Positions 42,131 through 50,090 of a DNA stretch of 51,786 nucleotides are shown in pieces. The number at the start of each line of letters is the position of its first letter. The first letter of the stretch is position 1. The translations under genes were made by a program, and so were the position numbers. The DNA is taken from NCBI GenBank assembly GCA_051875715.1, contig JBJEHD010000054.1:1-51786 (forward strand), given 5' to 3'. This DNA comes from DYCT01 sp051875715 (lineage in GTDB: Bacteria; Bacteroidota; Bacteroidia; Bacteroidales; Bacteroidaceae). The notes below the pieces were generated by a model, which was not told where the DNA came from, made no database searches, and worked only from the letters and a program-made list of their open reading frames with translations.

Positions 42131-43371
42131 TAGAGGTGAACCGGACCATGCTGGCCAACGGGTTGCGCGTCGTACACTGCGAGGACGAAACCACCCGGAT
42201 GGTGGCGCTGAACGTGCTGTACGACGTCGGTGCGCGCGATGAGCATCCCGACCACACGGGTTTCGCCCACCTGTTCGAACACCTGATGTTCGGCGGCTCG
42301 GTGAACATCCCCGATTACGACACACCGCTGCAACTGGCCGGCGGCGAGAACAACGCCTGGACAAACAACGATGTGACGAACTATTTCCTCATCGTGCCGG
42401 CGCACAACGTCGAGACTGGCTTCTGGCTGGAATCCGACCGCATGTTGGGCCTGGCCTTTACGCCCGAGAGCCTGGAGGTGCAACGGCAGGTGGTGAGCGA
42501 GGAGTTCAAACAGCGATGCTTGAACCAGCCGTATGGCGACCTGGGCCATCTGATTCGTGCGATGGCCTACCGGGAGCATCCGTATCAGTGGCCGACCATC
42601 GGCAAAGAGTTGTCGCACATCGCCGATGCCACCATGGACGAGGTGCGCGGTTTCTTCTACCGCTACTATGCGCCGAACAATGCCATCCTGGCCATCACCG
42701 GAGGCATCGGCCGTGACGAAGCGTTCGCCTTGGCGGAGAAGTGGTTTGGCGACATCCCAAGGCGCGACGTGCCGAAGCGGTGCCTGCCGTGCGAGCCGCC
42801 TCAGACGGAAGAACGCCGGCAGACGGTGGAACGCGACGTGCCGGCCGACCTCCTGTACATGGCCTTCCACATGTGCGATAGGCATCATCCGGACTACTAC
42901 GTGTGCGACGTGCTGACCGACCTGCTGGCCAATGGCAGTTCGAGCCGCTTGCCGATGAGGCTGGTGAAACAGCGCCGCGTGTTTTCCGCGGCCGATGCCT
43001 GCATCTCGGGCAGCATCGATGCCGGCCTGCTGCAGATAAACGGACGCTTGCTGCCCGGCGTGACGTTCGAACAGGCCGAGCAGGCCGTATGGGACGAACT
43101 GGACCGCCTGCGCCGCGAACCGGTGGATGCGTACGAACTGGAGAAGGTGCGCAACAAGTTCGAAAGCGACCAACTGTTCGCCAACATGAACTACGTGGAC
43201 CTGGCCGCCAACATGGCCCTCTTCGAACTGCTGGGCAAGGCCGAGGACCTCAACCGGGAGGTCGAACGATACAGGAGCGTACAGCCCGAGGACCTCATGC
43301 GGGTGGCCGGGCAGACGTTTGTACGCGAAAATTGTTGTACCTTATATTATAAAAGAAAAAGACATGAATAG
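42127..43371 (+). CDS. M16-family zinc peptidase (insulinase-like)
   Basis: A 414-aa protein with the inverted zinc motif HxxEH (His48, Glu51, His52) in GFAHLFEHLMFGG and a downstream helix RQVVSEEFKQR holding the distal Glu ligand. It has the two-domain M16 half length (about 410 aa), so it would act as a homodimer or with a partner half not found here. No signal peptide is evident, so it is probably cytosolic. It overlaps the cyclophilin stop and the MATE start. Confidence 0.93.
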   Translation: MIEVNRTMLANGLRVVHCEDETTRMVALNVLYDVGARDEHPDHTGFAHLFEHLMFGGSVNIPDYDTPLQLAGGENNAWTNNDVTNYFLIVPAHNVETGFWLESDRMLGLAFTPESLEVQRQVVSEEFKQRCLNQPYGDLGHLIRAMAYREHPYQWPTIGKELSHIADATMDEVRGFFYRYYAPNNAILAITGGIGRDEAFALAEKWFGDIPRRDVPKRCLPCEPPQTEERRQTVERDVPADLLYMAFHMCDRHHPDYYVCDVLTDLLANGSSSRLPMRLVKQRRVFSAADACISGSIDAGLLQINGRLLPGVTFEQAEQAVWDELDRLRREPVDAYELEKVRNKFESDQLFANMNYVDLAANMALFELLGKAEDLNREVERYRSVQPEDLMRVAGQTFVRENCCTLYYKRKRHE

Positions 43372-44752
43372 AAACGTGCTGCACACCTACGGCGAACATT
43401 ACAAGACACTGCTCGCCGTGGGCATGCCGCTCGTCATGGGACAGATTGGCATGCTGCTGGTGTCGTTTGCCGACACACTGATGATTGGCCATCATGGTCT
43501 GGAAGAACTGGCGGCGGCTTCGTTCGTCAACAATGTGTTCATCCTTTGCATCCTTATCGGACTTGGGTTCGCTTCGGGGCTGACCCCGATGGTGGGTGCA
43601 CTGTATGGGCAGGGACGGCTTCGCGAGGCCGGCCGGGTGCTGCGAAACAGCATTGCCGCCAATGCACTGATGGGCGTCGGCCTGACAGGGGTGATGGGCG
43701 TCCTCTACTTCTTTCTTCCGCGGCTGGGCCAGCCGGAAGAACTGCTCCCGCTCATCCGCCCCTATTACCTGGTGCAACTGGCCTCGTTGCTGCCGGTGAT
43801 GATGTTCAATTCCTTCAAGCAGTATTCCGACGGCGCATCGGACACGAAACCCTCGATGTGGATTGTGCTCAGCGGCAACCTGCTCAACATCGTGGGCAAC
43901 TACCTGCTCATCTACGGCCGTGCAGGCCTGCCCGAGATGGGCTTGATGGGGGCCGGCGTCAGCACGCTGCTTTCGCGCCTCTACATGGCCGTGGCGTTCG
44001 CCTGGCTGTTCTTCGGCACACGTCGGTACGGCCCGGGCCGCCGGGGCTTCTACGCCGGACGCATCGACCGCGTCGTCTTCCGCCGCCTCCACGTGCTTGG
44101 CGTGCCGCTGGCCTTCCAGATGGGGATGGAGACGGCCGCGTTCAGCCTGTGTGCGGTCATGGTGGGATGGTTGGGCACCCTCGAACTGGCGGCCCACCAA
44201 ATCATGGTGACTATTTCGCAAGTCTGCTTCATGGTGTATTGCGGCATGGCGGCCGCCGTGTCGGTACGCGTGAGTTTCTACCACGGCCGGGGCGACAAGG
44301 TGTCCGTGCGGCGTACGGCCTATGCAGGCCACCACCTCATCCTTTTGTTCGCCCTCATCACCACCGTGCCTTTGCTGCTGCTGCGGAACGACCTGGGCGG
44401 CCTGTTCACCGAGAGCGCCGAAGTGTCGCGGCTGATAGCCATGCTGGTGCTGGTGCTGGCCTTGTATCAGTTTGGCGACGGGATGCAAATCAACTATGCC
44501 AATGCGTTGCGCGGCATTGCAGACGTGAAGTCGCTGATGCTGTATGCCTTCATCGCTTACTTTGTGGTGTCGCTTCCGGCCAGTTACCTCTTCGGCTTTG
44601 TGATGGGGTGGGGGCTGGTGGGCGTCTGGCTGGCCTTCCCCTTCGGCCTGACCACGGCCGCCTTGCTCTACTTCTTCCGTTTCGAGAAGCAGACACGCCC
44701 GGCGGAGGGCATGCGGGCCACGGCCCTCGGGCAAGAGTCGACAAACAAGTAA
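43364..44752 (+). CDS. MATE family efflux transporter
   Basis: A 462-aa inner-membrane drug/metabolite:cation antiporter with twelve hydrophobic segments in two repeats. Family features are GMPLVMGQIGMLLVSFADTL in the first helix, the GLGFASGLTPMVGALYGQG motif after helix 2 and its repeat counterpart GMAAAVSVRVSFYHGRG. Substrates are not predictable. The ATG at 43364 lies within the last codons of the M16 gene (8-base overlap). Confidence 0.94.
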   Translation: MNRNVLHTYGEHYKTLLAVGMPLVMGQIGMLLVSFADTLMIGHHGLEELAAASFVNNVFILCILIGLGFASGLTPMVGALYGQGRLREAGRVLRNSIAANALMGVGLTGVMGVLYFFLPRLGQPEELLPLIRPYYLVQLASLLPVMMFNSFKQYSDGASDTKPSMWIVLSGNLLNIVGNYLLIYGRAGLPEMGLMGAGVSTLLSRLYMAVAFAWLFFGTRRYGPGRRGFYAGRIDRVVFRRLHVLGVPLAFQMGMETAAFSLCAVMVGWLGTLELAAHQIMVTISQVCFMVYCGMAAAVSVRVSFYHGRGDKVSVRRTAYAGHHLILLFALITTVPLLLLRNDLGGLFTESAEVSRLIAMLVLVLALYQFGDGMQINYANALRGIADVKSLMLYAFIAYFVVSLPASYLFGFVMGWGLVGVWLAFPFGLTTAALLYFFRFEKQTRPAEGMRATALGQESTNK

Positions 44753-44776
44753 AAATGAATCGATAAGAGAAAAAGT

Positions 44777-45316
44777 ATGGAAACCGTTTTTGAAGAACAA
44801 GTGCAAGCCGACCTGCGGACGTATCTGGGCGGCTTGGGCCTCGTGGACGAACGCATGCCGGAGTGTCCCGACGTGGAGGAAAAATGGGACAGCCTGCTGC
44901 AGGCCTACCTGCCCGACGGGATGCGCGAGTATCACGACTATCCCTTGGTGTCGCTCGGATGGACCATGTTTCTGGGTATGGCCGTGGCCAAGTGCTGGGA
45001 CGAGGACTGGGCCGACTACGGGCGGCGCGATGACCTGTACGCATCGTTGCGCGACGTGCGTGGCTATGACTGCATGGACGAATACATCCTGGAGGATGTG
45101 TTGAAACTGGATGCCGAGGCGTGCGGACGCATGAGCCGTGTCGTGGGCGAGTGTGCCGCCCGTACGGAGAGCCTGTTGCGACGCTCTCCGATAGAGCCCG
45201 GCACCCGTCAGGCTTTCGATGCCTATGTGGCGTGCCTGCACCAGCTGTACCGGATGGGCGTGGCCGTATGGCTCCATGCCATGGGCTATCGGATGCGTCC
45301 TGCCCAGTTGGGATGA
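44777..45316 (+). CDS. Conserved hypothetical protein
   Basis: A 179-aa acidic, probably all-helical cytosolic protein that I do not recognise. It has no signal peptide, membrane segment or metal motif; aromatic- and Asp-rich stretches such as CWDEDWADYGRRDD are its most distinctive part. It follows the MATE gene by 24 bases and is probably co-transcribed. Codon use matches its neighbours, so it is likely a real gene. Confidence 0.7.
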   Translation: METVFEEQVQADLRTYLGGLGLVDERMPECPDVEEKWDSLLQAYLPDGMREYHDYPLVSLGWTMFLGMAVAKCWDEDWADYGRRDDLYASLRDVRGYDCMDEYILEDVLKLDAEACGRMSRVVGECAARTESLLRRSPIEPGTRQAFDAYVACLHQLYRMGVAVWLHAMGYRMRPAQLG

Positions 45317-45340
45317 GGGGCGAACAATGCCAATGCGGGT

Positions 45341-45401
45341 ACGATTGTTAATCGTACCCGATTACGATTAATAATCGTACTGCGATACGATTAACAATCG
45401 T
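45341..45401. repeat. Triplet of 15-bp palindromes at 23-bp spacing (locus 2)
   Basis: Three copies of ACGATTnnnAATCGT lie at 45341-45355, 45364-45378 and 45387-45401, with centres GTT, AAT and AAC. Spacing is exactly 23 bp, the same as at 4562-4622. The array is flanked by an 11-bp direct repeat CAATGCGGGTA (45331-45341 and 45407-45417). It lies in the gap between the converging hypothetical and cupin genes. Confidence 0.9.
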
Positions 45402-45480
45402 ACCGGCAATGCGGGTATATGGCGTGTGCCGGTGATGCCGTCTACGCGCAGCCAGCACATACCTCAGTCCGTTGTTGGGA

Positions 45481-45960
45481 TTACCATTTTACCGCTTCGT
45501 TCAGTATCGTCCCGTCTGTGGCATCTTCCGTTGTGAAGGTTCCACCCCGATACTGAACGCAGAGCATGACGAGCGGCGATGTCCCGTTGTTTCGTACGGA
45601 ACGACGGCCTTCGGGGGCCACGCGGACCACGCTGCCTTCCTCTACGGGGAACACCTGTCCGTCCACTTGGAACTCGCCGTTGCCGCTGAGGAAGAAGTAA
45701 AGTTCCTCGTGCTGCTTGTGCGTGTGCAGGAAGCCTGTTTCCGTATTCGGCTGGAACACCTGGAACGAAAACTCGCCGCCCGTGGCACCGAGGGCGGCAC
45801 CGCCAAACACCTTGCTGGGTATTTTCACCTCAGGGCAAGTGGACTTTGCTCGCTTGGACGTTTCTCCTGGGTCTGCTGAAGAATAATCGCTCTTTTGTAA
45901 TCGATTATGTTTTTTATTCCTATTTTTGCATGTGGATAGAGTAAACTCTCTCCAAGACAT
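45481..45960 (-). CDS. Cupin-domain protein
   Basis: A 159-aa protein whose last ~105 residues form a cupin barrel: GEFSFQVFQPNTETGFLHTHKQHEELYF holds the metal-binding His/His/Glu cluster (HTHKQHEE), followed by GEFQVDGQVFPVEEGSVVRVAPEG. Function is unknown. The N-terminal ~50 residues look atypical for the family, and their DNA contains a plus-strand -7 box (45921-45928). The true start may therefore be downstream, or the 5' end may have been altered. Confidence 0.75.
   Translation of the reverse strand: MSWREFTLSTCKNRNKKHNRLQKSDYSSADPGETSKRAKSTCPEVKIPSKVFGGAALGATGGEFSFQVFQPNTETGFLHTHKQHEELYFFLSGNGEFQVDGQVFPVEEGSVVRVAPEGRRSVRNNGTSPLVMLCVQYRGGTFTTEDATDGTILNEAVKW
45921..45928 (+). promoter_or_regulatory. 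Promoter -7 box ahead of the foldback and TonB-like gene (TATTTTTG)
   Basis: A perfect TAnnTTTG match on the plus strand. If used, it gives a leader of about 265 bases that contains the whole foldback element at 45996-46115. Confidence 0.45.
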
Positions 45961-45995
45961 GTGAAAAATGAGAAGAAGCGTTATGCTTATCTTGT

Positions 45996-46115
45996 GATTT
46001 GGAAACGTAGGAAACTTTCAAATTTAGCACAAGGAAGGCATAGTGGTTCTCACGCTATAGCGTGGGCTGCTATTACCATATCCGTGCTAAAGGTACTTCC
46101 TACGACCTCCAAATC
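45996..46115. repeat. Nested foldback (inverted-repeat) element
   Basis: Three nested inverted repeats share one centre. The outer is GATTTGG-n3-CGTAGGAA (45996-46013) with TTCCTACG-n4-CCAAATC (46097-46115), the middle TTTAGCAC (46023-46030) with GTGCTAAA (46084-46091), and the inner a perfect 14-bp palindrome CACGCTATAGCGTG (46051-46064). The whole 120 bp could fold into one long interrupted hairpin. The plus strand has a 64-codon frame through it, but the structure argues against coding. It probably belongs to a dispersed repeat family. Confidence 0.8.
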
Positions 46116-46200
46116 AGAATATGGTAGCATTGCAGTTCCACGCTTCGTGGTTTAATAATAGAGGGTCTTTGAGGAACTGGAAAGACGCACGATATTTCGT

Positions 46201-48123
46201 ATGAATTGCTTTTTTCATGAAGACAGGCCTGCGGTAGCAACCTGTGCCCAATGCCATGTGGGACTTTGTCGAGATTGCGTAAACAATGCCATCACGCTGG
46301 ATGGTCAACCATTGTGCCCCAACTGCGGCAAGTCTATTGTAATGGAGAGAATAGGAGAAGCGCAAAAGGATAAAACATGGTCGTTGGTCAAGTTTATTTT
46401 CAGTGGCGTCTTTTTGGGGATAGGATTGTCGGCTCTTGCTGGGGGAGCGGACATCATGCATGTGTGGATTGTATCGGGGGTTGCCGGTCTTCCTACCGCA
46501 TTCAGTATGACACGCCGAAGCCGGGAACAACGCATGATGGATGACATTCACGACCGCTACGAAACGGATATGATGAACTTGCTGTTCGGGTGGATCATGC
46601 GCTTGCTGCTAAAACTCGTGTTTGTGATCGGATTGGCACCGATATGTGCTATCTATACCTGCATTTCCAACTTGATTAAGTTCTTCTCAAGCAAGAAATC
46701 AATCCGAACGTACGAAGGCTTGTTGGCCCAAGTGGAACAATGCCTCAATGATGGCGCTAATTCATTTGCAGGACAACAACCGCAAATGGAAAGCAATATG
46801 GCAACTGATGCCCTGGTGCAGCCGGAAATACCCGAACGGACTTTTAATCCAGCCCAACCACAGACAAACACTGTACATACACAGCCCACCCAGGCTGCTC
46901 AAACTCCACCCGTGACATCGTCTCGTCAGGCACCGGCATCAAAGCCTGCCAAGCGGAGCAATCCGATGCTCATTGGCATTGCCGCAGGAGCGGTAGTGCT
47001 TGTGGGACTTGTAGCCGGATATTTCATGTGGTACGTTCCTTATGCGAAAGACAGGGATGCGCTGCGCACTTATGTGGTGGCTAACAATGTCTTCCTGCGT
47101 TCGTCAAAAGTGGCAGGAGTGGAATACAACGTCTTGTCCAAAGTCCCTTATGGTGCCGAGCTGATTACCTATTTCAAGGATACGGAATGGGCGGAAGTCA
47201 AGGTGAAAGGTGTGGAAGGGTTTGTCGCCTCTCCCTATTTGCTTGAGTGGAATGACTTCAAATTGCTGAACGATGTATGGGGCGGTGCAGACACAAAGGA
47301 GTACATCGAATCTTCCAAGTGCCGTCTGGCATTGCTTGATTACTGCAAACATAGTCAGTTTGCCACCGGGAATGGCGATTGGCAACTTTATACGCTGCAA
47401 AAAGACGTAAAGCCCAATAATGTGCTGTTCCCTCGTCTGAAGAATGGGTATGACAAGTTCACAGAGTTTGCATTCATCCTCAAAAACAACACCACGCAAG
47501 AACGTCGGCTCGCCATCTATTCTTTTGATGAAGAAACGGAGAGCCCCGTATTCTTATATGAAGAGACTGCACCTGAAGACGGGCAAATAAAACAAATCAG
47601 ATACACGGGAGGTGAATACATCGTCAGTTATACAGGAAATGGCAAAGCCGTGACTCCTCCCAAGGCAAGCATGCAGCCAACAGCGGAAATCAAACGCGCA
47701 GCACCGGTAATTGAAGAGGAGAAAAAGGAAGAAGAATTGGCAACGGTGGACGGTGACACGCCGACTGCCTCCAACGAAGTGGCTGCCGCCAGTGCGGAGG
47801 ACAATAACATCTACGAGACGGTGGAACAAATGCCGGAATATCCCAATGGCGGAGTGACAGGCTTGATGAATTTCATCAGCAACAATCTGAGGTATCCGAC
47901 TATCTGTGAAGAGATGGGCGTGCAAGGCAAGGTCGTCGTGTCGTTTGTGGTCGATAAAGATGGCAGTACCACTGATTTTCGTGTCGTACGGAGTGTGGAC
48001 AAACACCTGGATAAAGAAGCCATCCGGGTGTTGAGCACGATGCCGAAATGGAAGCCCGGCATGCAAAAAGGTGTGCCCGTAAGGGTCAAATACGCCGTTC
48101 CTATCAATTTCAGACTTTCATGA
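46201..48123 (+). CDS. Multidomain protein: B-box-type zinc finger, membrane segments, SH3-like domain and TonB C-terminal domain
   Basis: A 640-aa protein with an unusual layout. Residues 3-42 hold Cys3/His6, Cys15/Cys18, Cys23/Cys26 and Cys39/Cys42, a B-box-like zinc finger. Residues 60-105 and 115-150 are hydrophobic. A P/Q/T-rich linker (190-255) leads to a transmembrane helix (about 259-280). A bacterial SH3-like domain follows (about 290-350, NNVFLRSSKVAGVEYNVLSK). A unique region and a charged linker come next, then a TonB C-terminal domain (about 550-640, YPNGGVTGLMNFISNNLRYP and GVQGKVVVSFVVDKDGS). The base composition is more AT-rich than that of the genes left of 45.8 kb. It overlaps the L,D-transpeptidase gene by four bases. 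Confidence 0.85.
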   Translation: MNCFFHEDRPAVATCAQCHVGLCRDCVNNAITLDGQPLCPNCGKSIVMERIGEAQKDKTWSLVKFIFSGVFLGIGLSALAGGADIMHVWIVSGVAGLPTAFSMTRRSREQRMMDDIHDRYETDMMNLLFGWIMRLLLKLVFVIGLAPICAIYTCISNLIKFFSSKKSIRTYEGLLAQVEQCLNDGANSFAGQQPQMESNMATDALVQPEIPERTFNPAQPQTNTVHTQPTQAAQTPPVTSSRQAPASKPAKRSNPMLIGIAAGAVVLVGLVAGYFMWYVPYAKDRDALRTYVVANNVFLRSSKVAGVEYNVLSKVPYGAELITYFKDTEWAEVKVKGVEGFVASPYLLEWNDFKLLNDVWGGADTKEYIESSKCRLALLDYCKHSQFATGNGDWQLYTLQKDVKPNNVLFPRLKNGYDKFTEFAFILKNNTTQERRLAIYSFDEETESPVFLYEETAPEDGQIKQIRYTGGEYIVSYTGNGKAVTPPKASMQPTAEIKRAAPVIEEEKKEEELATVDGDTPTASNEVAAASAEDNNIYETVEQMPEYPNGGVTGLMNFISNNLRYPTICEEMGVQGKVVVSFVVDKDGSTTDFRVVRSVDKHLDKEAIRVLSTMPKWKPGMQKGVPVRVKYAVPINFRLS

Positions 48124-48668
48124 GGACGGTATTACGAATATCTTTGTTCCTGCTGGGTTGCCTCTGCACATGGCTGGCTTGTAGTTATTATCATTTGCAG
48201 ATTATCTCGAAAATTGAGAATGCGAACATGATAGTCATATCCAAGCAGGATATGCGGCTGCATCTGATTGACTACAAAGGAGACACCTTGTTTTGCGCTC
48301 CTGTTGCCGTAGGAAAGGCATACGGGAACAAGCAAAAGCAAGGGGATATGCGTACTCCGGAAGGGGTGTTTCAGGTTGTGGATATTCAGAATGCGTCAAG
48401 ATGGAAACATGATTTTCATGATGGGAAAGGAGAAATAGAGGGTGCATACGGGAACTACTTCATACGCTTAAACGTGCCCGGACACAAAGGAATAGGAATT
48501 CATGGAACGCATGCCCCTGAAAGTATCGGAAGCCGAGCGACAGAAGGGTGCATCCGGCTAAAGAATGACGATTTGGAGCGGTTGGTGGGTTTGATATATC
48601 CACCGCTGACGGTTGTCGTTACTCCCTCCGTGATGGACGAAAGACAGAATTTGAAGAATCGAGAATAG
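48120..48668 (+). CDS. L,D-transpeptidase (YkuD family)
   Basis: A 182-aa envelope enzyme with an N-terminal membrane/signal segment (about residues 5-22). The YkuD domain (about 36-172) has IGIHGTHAPESIGSRATEGC: His128 and catalytic Cys144. In the usual SHGC motif the residue before Gly is His; here it is Glu (TEGC), a variation I have seen in Bacteroidales homologues. It would form 3-3 cross-links or attach proteins to peptidoglycan. Translation is coupled to the upstream SH3/TonB gene by an ATGA overlap. Confidence 0.9.
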   Translation: MRTVLRISLFLLGCLCTWLACSYYHLQIISKIENANMIVISKQDMRLHLIDYKGDTLFCAPVAVGKAYGNKQKQGDMRTPEGVFQVVDIQNASRWKHDFHDGKGEIEGAYGNYFIRLNVPGHKGIGIHGTHAPESIGSRATEGCIRLKNDDLERLVGLIYPPLTVVVTPSVMDERQNLKNRE

Positions 48669-48749
48669 GGTGAATACCTGCGGTAGGGATTGTCGGAAAA
48701 GAGATCCTATTTTGTAGGGGAAGCCTTTGCTTATTAAAATGTCATTTCC

Positions 48750-48757
48750 TATTTTTG
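48750..48757 (+). promoter_or_regulatory. Promoter -7 box of ogt (TATTTTTG)
   Basis: A TAnnTTTG match lies 25-35 bases before the candidate ogt start codons. Confidence 0.5.
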
Positions 48758-48781
48758 AGGGGAAGTATGAAATCTCGATAG

Positions 48782-49324
48782 ATGGGGATGCCTATGAACG
48801 ATCGTGCTGCGCAAGTGATAGCCATACAATATTACAACTCGCCATGTGGGGAACTTGTCCTGGCATCGATGGGCAATAAGTTGTGCCTGTGTGATTGGAA
48901 GGGGATGCCATGTGCCGAACGGCACATACATCGGATTGCGCGATACGTGAGTGCCGATTTTAGGACGGAGACCTCCCCAGTCCTTGAACAGGCAATGCGT
49001 CAACTCGTTGAATATTTTGCAGGCAATCGTAAGGCGTTCGATATTCCGCTGCATCCCGTCGGGACAGGTTTTCAACTCCTGGTTTGGAGGGCATTGCTCG
49101 ACATCCCGTACGGAGAAACCAGAAGTTATCAGGAGATAGCCCGGAGCATCGGCAATCCGAAAGGCGTAAGGGCCGTGGCACAAGCCATTGGTGCCAACGG
49201 CATCGACATCTTCATCCCTTGCCATCGCGTCATCGGCAGCAACCACTCGCTGACCGGCTTCGCAGGAGGGTTGGACAGAAAGAAACTGTTGCTCGGACTG
49301 GAGTGGGCGAACTCCACGAAATAA
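48782..49324 (+). CDS. ogt: Methylated-DNA-[protein]-cysteine S-methyltransferase
   Basis: Removes methyl groups from O6-methylguanine onto its own cysteine. The 180-aa protein has the acceptor motif IPCHRVIG (Cys147) and the family segments FQLLVWRALLDIPYGET, SYQEIARSIGNPKGVRAVAQA and LTGFAGGLDRKKLLL. ATGs at 48782, 48788 and 48794 are all possible starts. No Ada regulatory domain is present. Confidence 0.95.
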   Translation: MGMPMNDRAAQVIAIQYYNSPCGELVLASMGNKLCLCDWKGMPCAERHIHRIARYVSADFRTETSPVLEQAMRQLVEYFAGNRKAFDIPLHPVGTGFQLLVWRALLDIPYGETRSYQEIARSIGNPKGVRAVAQAIGANGIDIFIPCHRVIGSNHSLTGFAGGLDRKKLLLGLEWANSTK

Positions 49325-49335
49325 ACTGCTGTGAT

Positions 49336-49387
49336 ACAACAACGCCATCCAACGGGCCGGTTGAGGCCTGACGGATGGCGTTGTTGT
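49336..49387. terminator. Bidirectional terminator between ogt and rluA-like gene
   Basis: A perfect 15-bp stem (ACAACAACGCCATCC pairing with GGATGGCGTTGTTGT) lies between the two converging genes. No long T-run follows on either side, so its efficiency is uncertain. Confidence 0.6.
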
Positions 49388-49405
49388 GTTGGGGCGGGAA
49401 GGTTG

Positions 49406-50077
49406 TCAGACCGACAAGGCTTGCCACAGGCGGTCGGCGGAAGGGACGGGCGCAGTGGCCTGAATCTCTTCTTTCGACACGGGATGGACGAAGCGGACGC
49501 TTCGGGCCAGCAGGCTGATGCTGCCGTCGGGATTCGAACGGGGATATCCGTACTTCAAATCTCCCTTGATGGGGCATCCGATGGCGGCCAGCTGACAACG
49601 GATTTGGTGGTGGCGGCCCGTCTTGAGGTCGACCTCCAGCAGGTAGTAGTTGTCCGAACGGGACAACAGCCGGTAGTGGAGGACGGCCCGTTTGCTGTTT
49701 TTCACCTCATGGTCGTAGGCGTACGATTTGTTCTGTTTCTCGTTGCGTACCAGGTAGTGGGTCAGTTCGCCTTCCTCGGCCGGCGGACAGTTCTTCACGA
49801 TGGCCCAGTAGGTTTTTCGTACTTCGCTGTTGCGGAACATCTCGTTGAGCCGCGTCAAGGCCTTTCCCGTTTTGGCAAAGACCACCAGTCCGCTTACCGG
49901 ACGGTCCAGACGATGGACAACGCCCAGAAACACGTTTCCCGGCTTGTGATACTTCTCTTTCAGGTATTGTTTGACCAAATCGGAAAGAGGGATGTCGCCG
50001 GTCTTGTCACCTTGAACAATCTCAGAACTGTTCTTGTTGACGATGATGAGGTGATTGTCTTCGTAGACGACCGTCAT
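49406..50077 (-). CDS. RluA-family RNA pseudouridine synthase
   Basis: A 223-aa pseudouridine synthase. The catalytic aspartate lies in VHRLDRPVSGLVVFAKT, and the later family segment ETGRHHQIR-like LKTGRHHQIRCQLA is intact. There is no N-terminal S4 domain, so the target (tRNA or rRNA position) cannot be deduced. It is the last gene of the tetR-fabG-rluA-like run, starting 13 bases after fabG. Confidence 0.93.
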   Translation of the reverse strand: MTVVYEDNHLIIVNKNSSEIVQGDKTGDIPLSDLVKQYLKEKYHKPGNVFLGVVHRLDRPVSGLVVFAKTGKALTRLNEMFRNSEVRKTYWAIVKNCPPAEEGELTHYLVRNEKQNKSYAYDHEVKNSKRAVLHYRLLSRSDNYYLLEVDLKTGRHHQIRCQLAAIGCPIKGDLKYGYPRSNPDGSISLLARSVRFVHPVSKEEIQATAPVPSADRLWQALSV

Positions 50078-50090
50078 GCCGTTTCCGAAA

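Noticed and set aside
45961..46155. 64-codon plus-strand frame over the foldback element
   Set aside because: The sequence is dominated by nested inverted repeats and lies between a promoter and a better-supported gene; no family resemblance.
45880..49330. AT-rich segment as a prophage or genomic island
   Set aside because: There is no integrase, transposase, phage gene or attachment site; only a composition shift and repeats, so it is noted but not called as a mobile element.
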